A stretch of DNA of 29,720 nucleotides from JBDSGC01 sp046594105 (GCA_046594105.1 JBKJQB010000348.1:1-29720), one strand, 5' to 3'; counted from the first letter of the stretch, positions 10,013 to 18,203 are shown. Notes: a model not told the origin generated them from the letters alone. Numbers and translations: made by a program.

Positions 10013-11149
10013 TCATGCTGACTGGCCACCCTGGAGCCGCGACAGGAAGGTCTCGCGGAACGCCCCGAATGAATTGGACGCGATAGATTGCCGAATCCCT
10101 CGCATCAAGTCAAGGTAAAACGAGACATTGTGGATGGTGTTGTACACCGAGGCCGCAATCTCGCTGTTGACATAGAGGTGACGCAGATAGGCCCGCGATA
10201 CCGTCCGGCAGGTGGCGCATCCGCACGCCGGATCGATGGGACCGGGGTCGGCAGCAAAGCGGGCGTTCTTGATGGAGATCTTTCCTGAACTGGTGAAGAG
10301 AGTGCCATTCCGCGCGTTCCGCGTCGGCATGACGCAGTCGAACATGTCGATTCCCGCCGCAACACCGTTCACCAGGTCTTCCGGGGTTCCCACTCCCATG
10401 AGGTAGCGAGGGCGATCCTTCGGCAGCAAGGGCGCGGTGAAATCCACGACCTCAAACATCTGCTCCTTGGTCTCCCCGACCGACACGCCGCCGATGGCGA
10501 TTCCCTCGAAGTCGATCGCGCTGATCTCCTCCACGCTCCGTTTCCGCAGTTCGGGGTAGATGCTGCCCTGCACGATTCCAAACAGTGCCGGCGCGCCGGT
10601 TCGGGCACGGAACGAGCGCTCCGCCCACCGGTGCGTCATGGCCAGAGATCGTTCCACCTCCTCCCGTGAAAGCCCGGAGGCGGGGCACTCATCGAACGCC
10701 ATGGCGATGTCGACACCCATCCGCGTCTGGATCTCGATGGAGGTTTCCGGCGACAAGAAGTGCGCGGAGCCGTCGAGGTGACTGCGGAACTCCACTCCCT
10801 CTTCGCGGACTTTGCGAATCGAGGCAAGCGAGAAAACCTGGAATCCTCCTGAATCCGACAGCACCGAGCGGTTCCAACCCATCAGCCGATGGACGCCGCC
10901 GATCTGACTCAGCAGTTCCACCCCCGGCCTCAGCATCAGGTGGTAGGTGTTGTTGAGGATGATCTCCGGCCCGGCGTCATCGCTGCCGAGTCGTGTGAGT
11001 TGCTCGGTGGTCAGGCTCTTGACCGAGGCCAGAGTGCCCACCGGCATGAAGACGGGAGTCTGGATGGTGCCGTGAGCGGTGGTGATCTCGCCTCGGCGCG
11101 CCGGACCGTCGGTTGCCAGAAGACGAAATCGAAGACGCGGCTCAGTCAA
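10013..11149 (-). CDS. tgt: tRNA-guanine transglycosylase (queuine tRNA-ribosyltransferase)
   Basis: Tgt swaps G34 for preQ1 in tRNAs with GUN anticodons, the base-exchange step of queuosine synthesis. The 378 residues match bacterial Tgt. Visible motifs are VLSDSGGFQVFSL (catalytic Asp), FGIVQGSIYPELR, GIAIGGVSVGE, YLMGVGTPEDLV, the nucleophile Asp in MFDCVMPTRNARNG, and the zinc site CGCATC plus a His in YNTIHN. The best start is TTG 11149, 12 bases after the lolA stop. There is no clear Shine-Dalgarno, so translation may depend on coupling to lolA. The order tgt-yajC-secD-secF is conserved widely in bacteria. Confidence 0.96.
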   Translation of the reverse strand: MTEPRLRFRLLATDGPARRGEITTAHGTIQTPVFMPVGTLASVKSLTTEQLTRLGSDDAGPEIILNNTYHLMLRPGVELLSQIGGVHRLMGWNRSVLSDSGGFQVFSLASIRKVREEGVEFRSHLDGSAHFLSPETSIEIQTRMGVDIAMAFDECPASGLSREEVERSLAMTHRWAERSFRARTGAPALFGIVQGSIYPELRKRSVEEISAIDFEGIAIGGVSVGETKEQMFEVVDFTAPLLPKDRPRYLMGVGTPEDLVNGVAAGIDMFDCVMPTRNARNGTLFTSSGKISIKNARFAADPGPIDPACGCATCRTVSRAYLRHLYVNSEIAASVYNTIHNVSFYLDLMRGIRQSIASNSFGAFRETFLSRLQGGQSA

Positions 11150-11161
11150 CTTCAGTCGCCG

Positions 11162-11842
11162 CTACTGCAGCTTTATCTGTTCGACGCGCACCGTATTCGG
11201 AAGCGCGAGGGTGAACCGTCCCTGCTCGACCGGCTGGTTGATCCGGACGTTCAAGAACTCGTACCGCGTCAGATCCCCGTCCGCCTCGGTGTATTCGAAC
11301 TTTGTGGTGAACGAACTCTTCTTATCGATCCAGATCTTGATGTGCTTGACCCGTTTGGCGATCCCCTTGGTTTTCGGCTCGAGATCGAGAACGTACTCCG
11401 GCTTGTCGGCTACGTTCGAAAAGGTGAAGTTGAAGAACGCGGCCAGGTCATTGATGGCGCCGCTGGCACCCATGTACTTGAAGATGCGATCCTGATAACC
11501 CTTCACATCGATCTTTTCGACCCTGTTCAGGTCGGGGTAGTACGTGGTGAGCATTCCGTTGGCGATCAACATCTGCACCCGCTTTGGCGCGTCGTACGAC
11601 CACAGAACGCTGTTGGGAGCCGAGTAAACGAACCTGCCGTTGGAGGTGTCCGGCTTCGAAAGCAGAGCCACGGTTTTCATCTGGCGAAAATCCGCCTGGA
11701 TGGTTCGGGTCTGCTTCTGCTGCGCCTGGACGCGCTTGATGACCTCGTCCAGCGAGTCGCGGCGGTCCGGTCGCGCCGCCATTGCCGGTACGGCGAGAAA
11801 GGCGGTGCAGATCGCCGTGCTCAGGAAGGTTCGAAATTGCAT
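11162..11842 (-). CDS. lolA: Outer-membrane lipoprotein carrier protein LolA
   Basis: LolA is the periplasmic chaperone that ferries lipoproteins from LolCDE to the outer membrane. The 226 residues start with a signal peptide (MQFRTFLSTAICTAFLAVPAMA, cleavage after about residue 22). The mature part shows the family pattern QTRTIQADFRQMKTVALL, GRFVYSAPNSVLWSYDAP and LIANGMLTTYYPDLN, then a C-terminal sheet (IKIWIDKKSSFTTKFEYTE). ATG 11842 is chosen because it opens the signal peptide. A GTG at 11887 would add a non-signal extension. It is the first gene of the minus-strand operon and is divergent from an exported protein gene. Its presence implies an outer membrane. Confidence 0.93.
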   Translation of the reverse strand: MQFRTFLSTAICTAFLAVPAMAARPDRRDSLDEVIKRVQAQQKQTRTIQADFRQMKTVALLSKPDTSNGRFVYSAPNSVLWSYDAPKRVQMLIANGMLTTYYPDLNRVEKIDVKGYQDRIFKYMGASGAINDLAAFFNFTFSNVADKPEYVLDLEPKTKGIAKRVKHIKIWIDKKSSFTTKFEYTEADGDLTRYEFLNVRINQPVEQGRFTLALPNTVRVEQIKLQ

Positions 11843-11890
11843 GGGCTGCCAAACCCCACCCCCAAACGTCGTATTTCCTCCGATCACGAG

Positions 11891-11898
11891 TTATACTC
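11891..11898. promoter_or_regulatory. Overlapping divergent -10 elements between lolA and the exported protein gene
   Basis: The sequence GAGTTATACTC contains TATACT on the plus strand (11892-11897) and TATAAC on the minus strand over the same bases, with 4-bp symmetric arms GAGT/ACTC. The plus-strand box lies 24 bases before ATG 11922. The minus-strand box lies about 50 bases before the lolA ATG. Confidence 0.5.
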
Positions 11899-11921
11899 AA
11901 TACCTCAAACAAGAGGATTTC

Positions 11922-12755
11922 ATGCAGAAGAGCTTGGTGGCGGTGGTGTTGCTGTTTGTGGCGGGGAGTGCTTCAGCAGGAATCAAGTATGAGTTTCGCC
12001 AGACCACGCAGTCGGATCTGGATGGCAGCCGCCCCACGGAATGCTCCGGGCGCGCGGTGATCGACGGCGCGCGCTCCCGGGTCGAGTTCCTCTCAGGCGA
12101 CCTCTACCCGCCGGGAACCTTCGTGATCACCAGTAACGGCTCCCGCACCCTGACCTTCGTCGACCCGTCGAAGAAGTCCTTCGCTGAGATCAACGCCGCC
12201 GCGGTCGCCAGCGCCCTCGGCGCGACGAAAATCATCATCAGCAATCAGAAAATCGAGTTGACACCGATGTCCGACCATCCGGTGATCGCTGGAATCCCCA
12301 CCGATCATTACCGTCTGGCGATCGATTACCAGATCACCGTGAACTTCGGCACACTGCCGCTGACGCAGACGGTTCACACCCTGATCGACAAGTGGACGAC
12401 GATGGCGTTTGGCGACGTCGGCGAGACCTTTCTCTCAGGAGGAGTTCTCCACACCGGAAATGCTTCCATGGACGAGCTTCTGTCGGCCGAAAACACGAAG
12501 ATCAAAGGATTTGCCCTCAGACAAACGGTGCAGCTGACCACCGTCAACAACCACGCGACCGCCGGGTCGAAGCTGGCAGTCAGTCGCTCGGTCAGCCAGA
12601 CTCGCGAGATGCTGGTGACCTCGATCGAATCGACGCCTCAGATCGCCGCGAGTCAGTTCATGGTTCCGCCATCGTTCCATAAAGCCGATCCACTGATCGA
12701 CGACACCCAGAAAGCTCCGATGCAGGTTCTTTCGATGGAGCCGGCGGGCCACTAG
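11922..12755 (+). CDS. Exported protein of unknown function
   Basis: The 277 residues start with a clear signal peptide (MQKSLVAVVLLFVAGSASAG, cleavage near residue 19). The mature part is beta-rich. It has stretches such as IKYEFRQTTQSDLDG, SGRAVIDGARSRVEFLSG, IVITSNGSRTLTFVDPSKKSFAEI and an extended central sheet. This resembles periplasmic proteins of the DUF4412/lipoprotein-localisation-like fold, in which a bound substance is described by 'R-V-E-F' and 'T-L-T-F-V-D' strands, but I do not recognise a precise family. A cysteine (Cys near 41) follows the first strand and no lipobox is present. AGAGGA upstream of ATG 11922 is a good Shine-Dalgarno. The gene is divergent from lolA and shares its promoter region, which hints at a periplasmic or envelope role. 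Confidence 0.8.
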   Translation: MQKSLVAVVLLFVAGSASAGIKYEFRQTTQSDLDGSRPTECSGRAVIDGARSRVEFLSGDLYPPGTFVITSNGSRTLTFVDPSKKSFAEINAAAVASALGATKIIISNQKIELTPMSDHPVIAGIPTDHYRLAIDYQITVNFGTLPLTQTVHTLIDKWTTMAFGDVGETFLSGGVLHTGNASMDELLSAENTKIKGFALRQTVQLTTVNNHATAGSKLAVSRSVSQTREMLVTSIESTPQIAASQFMVPPSFHKADPLIDDTQKAPMQVLSMEPAGH

Positions 12756-12851
12756 GCATTTCCGATTGTGTTGAGAAAGGGGTGGTGGGCGTGAGAATCG
12801 GAGCGAGTCGGCGCATTCCCATGGCGCGTCCGGTGTCCCGAGGCCGCGTGG

Positions 12852-12857
12852 TACGAT
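12852..12857 (+). promoter_or_regulatory. Possible -10 box upstream of the M23 peptidase
   Basis: TACGAT 41 bases before ATG 12899. The same hexamer precedes the tRNA-Pro gene. No -35 box is evident. Confidence 0.3.
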
Positions 12858-12898
12858 CCAGCCGTTCCGTCGGTCGTCCACGGTCGGAGTCCAGTCTG

Positions 12899-14230
12899 AT
12901 GAAGAAACTTCTCGCCATCGGGCAAGTTCTGGGCGGACTGATCAGAAAACCGGGTGCCTACGTCGCCGCGGTCGTTCCGGTCGCCATCCCGTTCATCCTC
13001 GCCGCCGTTGCCGCTCCGCAAGCGCCGAAACCAGCGCCGGCGCTGGCCCTTGCCTCGGCGGTTCCCTCCCTCAACTACCGGGATCTGGTGCCGGCGACTG
13101 CTGCACTGCCGGAACATTCGCTTCTCCTGAAGATTGAAGAGGGCGACACGCTCGACTCCGTGTTGCTGGAAGGGAAACTGGATCGCTCCGGCGCGGTCTT
13201 CCTCAATCAGGAGTTCGGCAAGACCGTCGATCTGCGCCGTCTGCGTCCCGGTCACATCGTCCGATTCCATTACGACTCTCGCGGCGTGGTGGACTCGGTG
13301 GAAATGAAGGTTCTGGGATGGGGCGAGCTCTACGCGGTCCGCAATGCAGCAGGCGGATTCGAGATCGAGCGGCGCCAGGCCATCCAACGCGAACTGGCCA
13401 CGACGGTATCCGCCGAGATCGACCGATCGCTCGACGAAGCGATTCGCGGCGCCGGAGAAGGACCGCAACTGGTGCAGCAGCTCGTCGACGTCTTCCAGTG
13501 GGATATCGACTTTTTCGCCCTGCAGAAGGGAGACTCCTTCAGCCTGGTGGTGAACAAGAAGTTCGCCGGCTCCGATCCGAACGGCTATGGCCCCATCGTC
13601 GCGGCCCGCTTCACACACGAGGGCCAGACATTCGAGGCCTTCCGCCATGAATCGGCCGACGGCAGAGCCGGATACTACGGGCGCAGCGGCAGCCCGCTTC
13701 GCAAGCAGTTCCTTCGCGCCCCGCTCAAGTTCTCGCGGATCACTTCGGGATTCTCCAAGAGCCGCTTCCATCCGATCCTTCACTGCTTCCGTCCCCATCA
13801 CGGTGTGGACTACGGAGCACCGGTCGGAACGCCGGTCATGACCACTGCGGATGGCGTGGTGGCGGCAGCAGGGTACAAACCGGGTGAAGGCAACTACGTT
13901 CGTGTGCGGCATACCTCCCGGATCGAAACCAACTATCTCCACCTGTCGCGCTTTGCCAAAGACATCCGAGCAGGGCGCAAGGTGACGCAGGGTGATGTCA
14001 TCGGATTTGTCGGGGCGACGGGGTTGGCTACCGGACCGCACCTCGACTACCGCGTGTCCGACGGCGGCAAGTGGTTGGACCCTCTTTCCCTCCGCTCGAT
14101 CACTCCCGATCCGCTCCACGGAGACTCGCTGCGCCTCTTCCGCTCGCATGTCGCGGCGTTCTCGCCGAGGCTCTCCGGGACTGCCACCCAGCTCGCCGAG
14201 TTCGCTGCCAAACGCCGGGCACTCTTCTAG
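12899..14230 (+). CDS. M23 family murein endopeptidase (MepM-like)
   Basis: The family cuts peptidoglycan cross-links to permit wall growth. The 443 residues have an N-terminal hydrophobic segment (about 17-40) acting as signal or anchor. A LysM/OapA-like region follows (SLLLKIEEGDTLDSVLLEGKL, about 75-95). A spacer with FFALQKGDSFSLVVNK comes next, and the C-terminal M23 domain runs from about residue 280 to 400. Zinc site motif 1 is intact: His300 and Asp304 in HHGVDYGAP. Motif 2 reads His381-Leu-Asp383 (GPHLDYRV), so the usual HxH is HxD. ATG 12899 is chosen over an upstream in-frame start because it has GGAG about 9 bases before it and opens MKKLLAIGQ. Confidence 0.88.
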   Translation: MKKLLAIGQVLGGLIRKPGAYVAAVVPVAIPFILAAVAAPQAPKPAPALALASAVPSLNYRDLVPATAALPEHSLLLKIEEGDTLDSVLLEGKLDRSGAVFLNQEFGKTVDLRRLRPGHIVRFHYDSRGVVDSVEMKVLGWGELYAVRNAAGGFEIERRQAIQRELATTVSAEIDRSLDEAIRGAGEGPQLVQQLVDVFQWDIDFFALQKGDSFSLVVNKKFAGSDPNGYGPIVAARFTHEGQTFEAFRHESADGRAGYYGRSGSPLRKQFLRAPLKFSRITSGFSKSRFHPILHCFRPHHGVDYGAPVGTPVMTTADGVVAAAGYKPGEGNYVRVRHTSRIETNYLHLSRFAKDIRAGRKVTQGDVIGFVGATGLATGPHLDYRVSDGGKWLDPLSLRSITPDPLHGDSLRLFRSHVAAFSPRLSGTATQLAEFAAKRRALF

Positions 14231-14245
14231 CACTTTCGCATTCCG

Positions 14246-16105
14246 ATGAAGAAGGTAACTGCCCGCGCGCCGGTAAGGGCCGATCTTGCCGGAGGAACTC
14301 TCGACCTCTGGCCCCTCTACCTGTTCCATCCAGGATCGCGGACCGTCAACGTCGCCATCTCGTATCACGCCGAATCGGAGGTCGCAGAAATCTCCGGTGA
14401 CGCCGTGGAACTGCACCTCAGCGATCAGCAGTACGAGCAACGGTACGAGTCGCTCAATGAGCTCGCCGCCGACCCGAAGGCCGCCCTCATCCACCGCGTG
14501 CTGGAGCACTTCAAGACCACCGGAATCCGGATCACCACCCGCACCGACGCCCCACGGGGGTCCGGTCTTGGCGGATCGTCCGCGTTGACGGTCACCCTGG
14601 TGCGGGCCATGTCGGAATTCACCGGCGTGCCGATCGAGGGCGATGATCTGGTGCATCTGGTGCGCGATCTGGAGACCCGGCTGCTCGGCGTTCCCGCCGG
14701 CATTCAGGACTACTACCCTCCCGTGTTTGGCGGCCTGGCCGCCCTGCATCTCAATCCGGGTGCGGTGACCCGCCATCCCATCTCGCTTCCGGTTGACCGG
14801 CTCGCCGACCACATGCTCCTGCATTACACCGGTGTCTCCCACTTCTCGGGCACGAACAACTGGGACCTCTACAAACGCCAGATCGACGGCAACAAAAAGG
14901 TTCACCGGGGTCTCGAGAAAATCGCGCAGAGCGCCACGGAAATGGAGAAGGCTCTCGAGGCCGGAAACATGGAAGCGGCCGGTGTCGCTCTCGGACACGA
15001 ATGGCAGAACCGGAAGGCGATGATCGAAGGAATCTCCACGCCGGAGATCGACCAGGCCATCGAAGCCGCGCTGCGTGCGGGCGCGTGGGCAGGCAAGGTC
15101 TGCGGCGCCGGGGGCGGCGGCTGCATCATCTTTCTGTTCCCTCCCGACCGTCGCGAAGCGATCCGTACCGCGCTGGGCACGGTGCCCGGGAAAATTGTAG
15201 AAGCGGTGCCGGTGGCCCACGGGCTCACCGTTGAGAAGGATGACGACACCTCGAACAACACCACCCGCCGCATTTCTCGACGGAGGACGACCTCCTTCGA
15301 ACAACTCTGGGTGTACGGATTCGAAGGGGACTACAAACCTCACGTGTTGGCGGAGGCCATCGTCACGCACACCGAACCACGGAGCGGTACGCGCCACGCC
15401 GTGTCCCGGACCTTCGTTGCTCCCATCAGCGCAGACGGCAGTTCCGTCGCGTGGCAGGAAGCGCGGCCACTGGACACAGGGAAACTCGACCTCCGCGCCG
15501 TTCCCGATCCGCAGCGTTCCGTCGCCGCCAGCGTCTCGCCGGAGACCCTCCTGCAGAGCGCTGTTCAGTCGCAGGATGCGTTCCGGCAGCACCTCGCGGA
15601 GACCGAAAGGCTGCAGGTCTTCGCCAACCAGGCGTTCTCGCTTTTCTCCCAGCCCAATGAGGGCCGCGATTCCTTCGTGCAGCGCTGCCTGGAAGAGGCG
15701 AAACGCCGGATCGAGGACGACGCGGAGCGACTGGAGGGCACGTTCCGGCGACGACTGGATCAGGTCAAGGAGCGGTCGGTCCGCGATCAGCGTGAGATCG
15801 ACGCTCAGGACGAGGAGACCGGAGATCAGCCGCGTCAGGACGTGAACGTGGCCTGGGGTCAGGCCCTCTACAACATCACCAGCGGCAAGCCCGCCTCGGT
15901 GGCCGATACGTCGCAGTCGGTGCGCGAAGTCGACTACATGGAGAAGATCTCCCAGATTCAGAAGGCGTGGGAGCGCGAGCTCGAAACGATCCGCGAGGCT
16001 CTTCTGTCAGATGCACGCTCCATCGAAGAGATTTCCGTCTCGCCCTCGTCAAAAAATATCGAGATCACCAAGTACGTGATCCTCTGGGCACCATCCCGTT
16101 TCTGA
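14246..16105 (+). CDS. GHMP kinase fused to a HerA-like ATPase C-terminal region (possible chimera)
   Basis: The 619 residues fall into two parts. Residues 1-332 are a full GHMP small-molecule kinase: RAPVRADLAGGT near 7, the ATP-binding motif PRGSGLGGSSAL (103-113), and motif 3 KVCGAGGGGCIIF (284-296). It probably phosphorylates a sugar or mevalonate-type substrate; the exact one cannot be read off. Residues about 350-619 contain no P-loop. They resemble the tail of HerA/DUF87-type helicase-like ATPases as I know them: a beta segment, LFSQPNEGRDSFVQRCLEEAKR, a long charged coiled coil (about 480-530), a Gly-poor bridge, a second coil, and the ending SPSSKNIEITKYVILWAP. The ATPase core is absent. 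The junction lies near 15240-15296, where a second ATG (15240) opens a short reading in another frame. The GHMP part is confident; the tail assignment is from memory of the family. Confidence 0.8.
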   Translation: MKKVTARAPVRADLAGGTLDLWPLYLFHPGSRTVNVAISYHAESEVAEISGDAVELHLSDQQYEQRYESLNELAADPKAALIHRVLEHFKTTGIRITTRTDAPRGSGLGGSSALTVTLVRAMSEFTGVPIEGDDLVHLVRDLETRLLGVPAGIQDYYPPVFGGLAALHLNPGAVTRHPISLPVDRLADHMLLHYTGVSHFSGTNNWDLYKRQIDGNKKVHRGLEKIAQSATEMEKALEAGNMEAAGVALGHEWQNRKAMIEGISTPEIDQAIEAALRAGAWAGKVCGAGGGGCIIFLFPPDRREAIRTALGTVPGKIVEAVPVAHGLTVEKDDDTSNNTTRRISRRRTTSFEQLWVYGFEGDYKPHVLAEAIVTHTEPRSGTRHAVSRTFVAPISADGSSVAWQEARPLDTGKLDLRAVPDPQRSVAASVSPETLLQSAVQSQDAFRQHLAETERLQVFANQAFSLFSQPNEGRDSFVQRCLEEAKRRIEDDAERLEGTFRRRLDQVKERSVRDQREIDAQDEETGDQPRQDVNVAWGQALYNITSGKPASVADTSQSVREVDYMEKISQIQKAWERELETIREALLSDARSIEEISVSPSSKNIEITKYVILWAPSRF

Positions 16106-16166
16106 CCTGCCGTCCATGGCCGTGGGCCGTTGCTGGCGGGCTCTTTCGGAATAGACCACCCTTAGT

Positions 16167-16194
16167 TTGGTTAGCCATACCCGCGTGCTACGAT
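16167..16194 (+). promoter_or_regulatory. Promoter of tRNA-Pro
   Basis: TTGGTT (16167-16172) and TACGAT (16189-16194) with a 16-base spacer. The predicted transcript start falls a few bases before the mature tRNA. Confidence 0.45.
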
Positions 16195-16205
16195 GCACGT
16201 CCCGT

Positions 16206-16282
16206 CGGGCAGTAGCGCAGCCTGGTAGCGTACCTGAATGGGGTTCAGGTGGTCGGGGGTTCAAATCCCCCCTGCCCGACCA
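16206..16282 (+). tRNA. tRNA-Pro (anticodon GGG), CCA encoded
   Basis: A 77-base cloverleaf. The acceptor CGGGCAG pairs with CTGCCCG, the D stem is GCGC/GCGT, and the anticodon stem CCTGA/TCAGG encloses the loop ATGGGGT, giving anticodon GGG. A five-base variable loop and T arm GGGGG-TTCAAAT-CCCCC follow, then discriminator A and an encoded CCA. It reads CCC and CCU proline codons. Confidence 0.97.
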
Positions 16283-16354
16283 ACTCAAACTCTTCGGATC
16301 CCCACTCCCGCCTTCAGCCTCCCGAAGCCGGCAGCCGCAATCAAGAGTCAAGCG

Positions 16355-16654
16355 ATGGAAGAAGAACAGCCGCCACAAACTCTTCGCATCACCCTCGACG
16401 ACTCTGTCGCGCAGGGTGAGTACATCAATTTCGCAAACATCATCCACTCCCCCAGCGAATTCGTGATCGACCTCGGGCGCATCGTGCCGGGGCGCCCTGA
16501 TGTGAAGGTGTACAGCCGCGTCATCATGACTCCGCTGCACGCCAAGCAGCTGCTCGAGGCGCTGGTCCATAACGTCGCGCTCTTCGAACAGAAATTCGGC
16601 GAGATCCGCGTCGAAGGCGCGCCGCCTTCTACTTCCAGCGAACCGTCGAACTAG
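16355..16654 (+). CDS. DUF3467 domain protein
   Basis: The 99-residue protein is almost entirely one DUF3467 domain: EYINFANIIHSPSEFVIDLG, then PDVKVYSRVIMTPLHAKQLLEAL, then an amphipathic helix NVALFEQKFGEI. The family is small, cytoplasmic and of unknown function. The start ATG 16355 begins MEEEQPPQTLRIT, and AAGAGT lies a few bases upstream. An in-frame extension to 16238 would run through the tRNA and is rejected. Its TAG stop (16652-16654) is the first codon of dispersed repeat copy C. Confidence 0.88.
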   Translation: MEEEQPPQTLRITLDDSVAQGEYINFANIIHSPSEFVIDLGRIVPGRPDVKVYSRVIMTPLHAKQLLEALVHNVALFEQKFGEIRVEGAPPSTSSEPSN

Positions 16655-16694
16655 GCCGGCACGGCCGGCTGCGCTGGTTGCCCAAGGCTCCGCC
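16652..16694 (+). repeat. Dispersed repeat copy C (truncated, 43 bp)
   Basis: Matches the first 43 bases of copy A with one substitution (GGCTGC for GGCGGC), then diverges after CTCCGCC. It starts at the DUF3467 stop codon. A further fragment at about 16756-16781, ending in CGCCGGCATCC followed by CCGGCGAG, resembles an arm of the 2474-2583 inverted repeat. Confidence 0.85.
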
Positions 16695-16807
16695 ACCATG
16701 TTCCCCGCTCACTCCCACCAGATCACGCCAGGAGATTCGTTTGCAGTACGGAACGCCGGCATCCTCCCGGCGAGAGCTTGCCAGACTCCCCACGAAAAAC
16801 CTTACCC

Positions 16808-18115
16808 ATGGCCACCGTAAAGATCATCGGAGCCGGACTGGCGGGATCAGAGTGCGCGCTGGCTCTGGCAAAGCAGGGACACTCGATCGAGCTGTTCGAG
16901 ATGCGCCCCCAGCACACCACCGCCGCGCACCAGACCTCGAACCTGGCAGAGCTGGTGTGTTCCAACTCGTTTCGCTCCTCCTCCATCTCCAACGCAGTCG
17001 GCCTGCTCAAAGAAGAGATGCGCCGCCTCGGCTCCTTCGTCATGAGCGCGGGCGAGCAGGCGCGCGTTCCGGCGGGTGACGCCTTTGCGGTCGACCGCGA
17101 ACGTTTCGCGTCGATCGTGACTGAGGCCATTGCCACCACTCCCGGCATCACCTTGCGCCGCGAAGAGGTCACCTCCCTCGATCGTGGAGAGGCGGACTAT
17201 CTCGTGATCGCCACCGGCCCTCTGACATCGCAGCCTCTCTTCCAGGCCATCGACGGTTTTCTGGGACGGGATGGCCTGTACTTCTACGACGCCATCGCTC
17301 CGATCCTCGCCGCGGACTCTCTCGATTTCTCGAAGCTCTACTGGAAATCGCGCTACGGAAAAGGTTCGGGGACCGACTATCTCAACGCCGCCATGAACCG
17401 CGAGCAATATGAAGGATTCATCGCCGCGCTCCTGACGGCCGAGCTGTATCCGCTCCACGACTTCGAGAAGTCCGTCCACTTCGAAGGGTGCCTCCCCATC
17501 GAGGAGATCGCCAGCCGCGGAATCGACACCCTGCGCTTCGGACCGATGAAGCCGGTAGGTCTGGAACATCCCGAAACCGGCGAACGACCCTGGGCCGTGG
17601 TCCAGCTTCGAAAGGAAGACCTTTCCGACGAGTTCTTCAATCTGGTCGGCTTCCAGACCAAGATGAAGATCCCCGAGCAGAAGCGCGTGTTGCAGTTGAT
17701 CCCCGGCCTGGAGCAATGCACGTTCGCCCGATTCGGATCGATGCATCGCAACACCTTCATCAACGGTCCGAAGCATCTTCGCCCGACGTTTCAGGCGAAG
17801 GTTGACGATCGCGTCTTCTTCGCCGGCCAGATCACCGGCGTGGAGGGCTATGTGGAGTCGTCCGCGGTCGGGCTGCTGGTGGCACGCTACATCGACGAGC
17901 TGGCGCGAACGGGGAGCGCCAAACCTCTGCCGTATCACACCGCCCTCGGCGCGCTGGGCCGCCATGTCGCAGAATCCTCCCCCGATCGCTATCAGCCTTC
18001 CAACGTCACCTGGGCCGTGATCGAAGACGTCATCGGCAAGGCTCGGAAGGTGGAGAAACGCGAACGCCAGGTGGCGCGCGCGCTGGAGACCATCGACGCC
18101 ATCGCTGCTCGCTGA
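16808..18115 (+). CDS. trmFO: Methylenetetrahydrofolate--tRNA-(uracil-5-)-methyltransferase
   Basis: TrmFO makes the ribothymidine at position 54 of the tRNA T loop, using methylene-tetrahydrofolate and FADH2 instead of SAM. The 435 residues show the FAD-binding start VKIIGAGLAGSECALALAKQG, FEMRPQHTTAAHQT, ELVCSNSFRS, a GTDYLNAAM motif near 190, HFEGCLPIEEIASRG (substrate-site Cys), and the C-terminal FFAGQITGVEGYVESSAVG. ATG 16808 is preferred over 16778 because it begins right before the Rossmann strand. No Shine-Dalgarno stands out. The upstream gap contains repeat copy C and a second repeat fragment. Confidence 0.97.
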   Translation: MATVKIIGAGLAGSECALALAKQGHSIELFEMRPQHTTAAHQTSNLAELVCSNSFRSSSISNAVGLLKEEMRRLGSFVMSAGEQARVPAGDAFAVDRERFASIVTEAIATTPGITLRREEVTSLDRGEADYLVIATGPLTSQPLFQAIDGFLGRDGLYFYDAIAPILAADSLDFSKLYWKSRYGKGSGTDYLNAAMNREQYEGFIAALLTAELYPLHDFEKSVHFEGCLPIEEIASRGIDTLRFGPMKPVGLEHPETGERPWAVVQLRKEDLSDEFFNLVGFQTKMKIPEQKRVLQLIPGLEQCTFARFGSMHRNTFINGPKHLRPTFQAKVDDRVFFAGQITGVEGYVESSAVGLLVARYIDELARTGSAKPLPYHTALGALGRHVAESSPDRYQPSNVTWAVIEDVIGKARKVEKRERQVARALETIDAIAAR

Positions 18116-18186
18116 GCTCTGCGCGCGGAGTTTCATGCGCGGAACTTCGGAGCGCCATTCCCTGCCCGCAGTTCCGCGTCATCGCT

Positions 18187-18192
18187 TAGAAT
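18187..18192 (+). promoter_or_regulatory. -10-like hexamer of the DUF1003 gene
   Basis: TAGAAT 11 bases before ATG 18204. A start point 6-8 bases downstream would leave a leader of only a few bases. Confidence 0.4.
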
Positions 18193-18203
18193 GAACGGAA
18201 CTT

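Noticed and set aside
12752..15592. A 946-codon open frame on the minus strand
   Set aside because: It lies opposite the M23 peptidase and the GHMP kinase, whose motifs are clear. Its own translation is low-complexity with no recognisable domain, as expected from the complementary frame of GC-rich genes.
16847..18136. A 429-codon minus-strand frame opposite trmFO
   Set aside because: trmFO has all family motifs on the plus strand; the reverse frame is a shadow.
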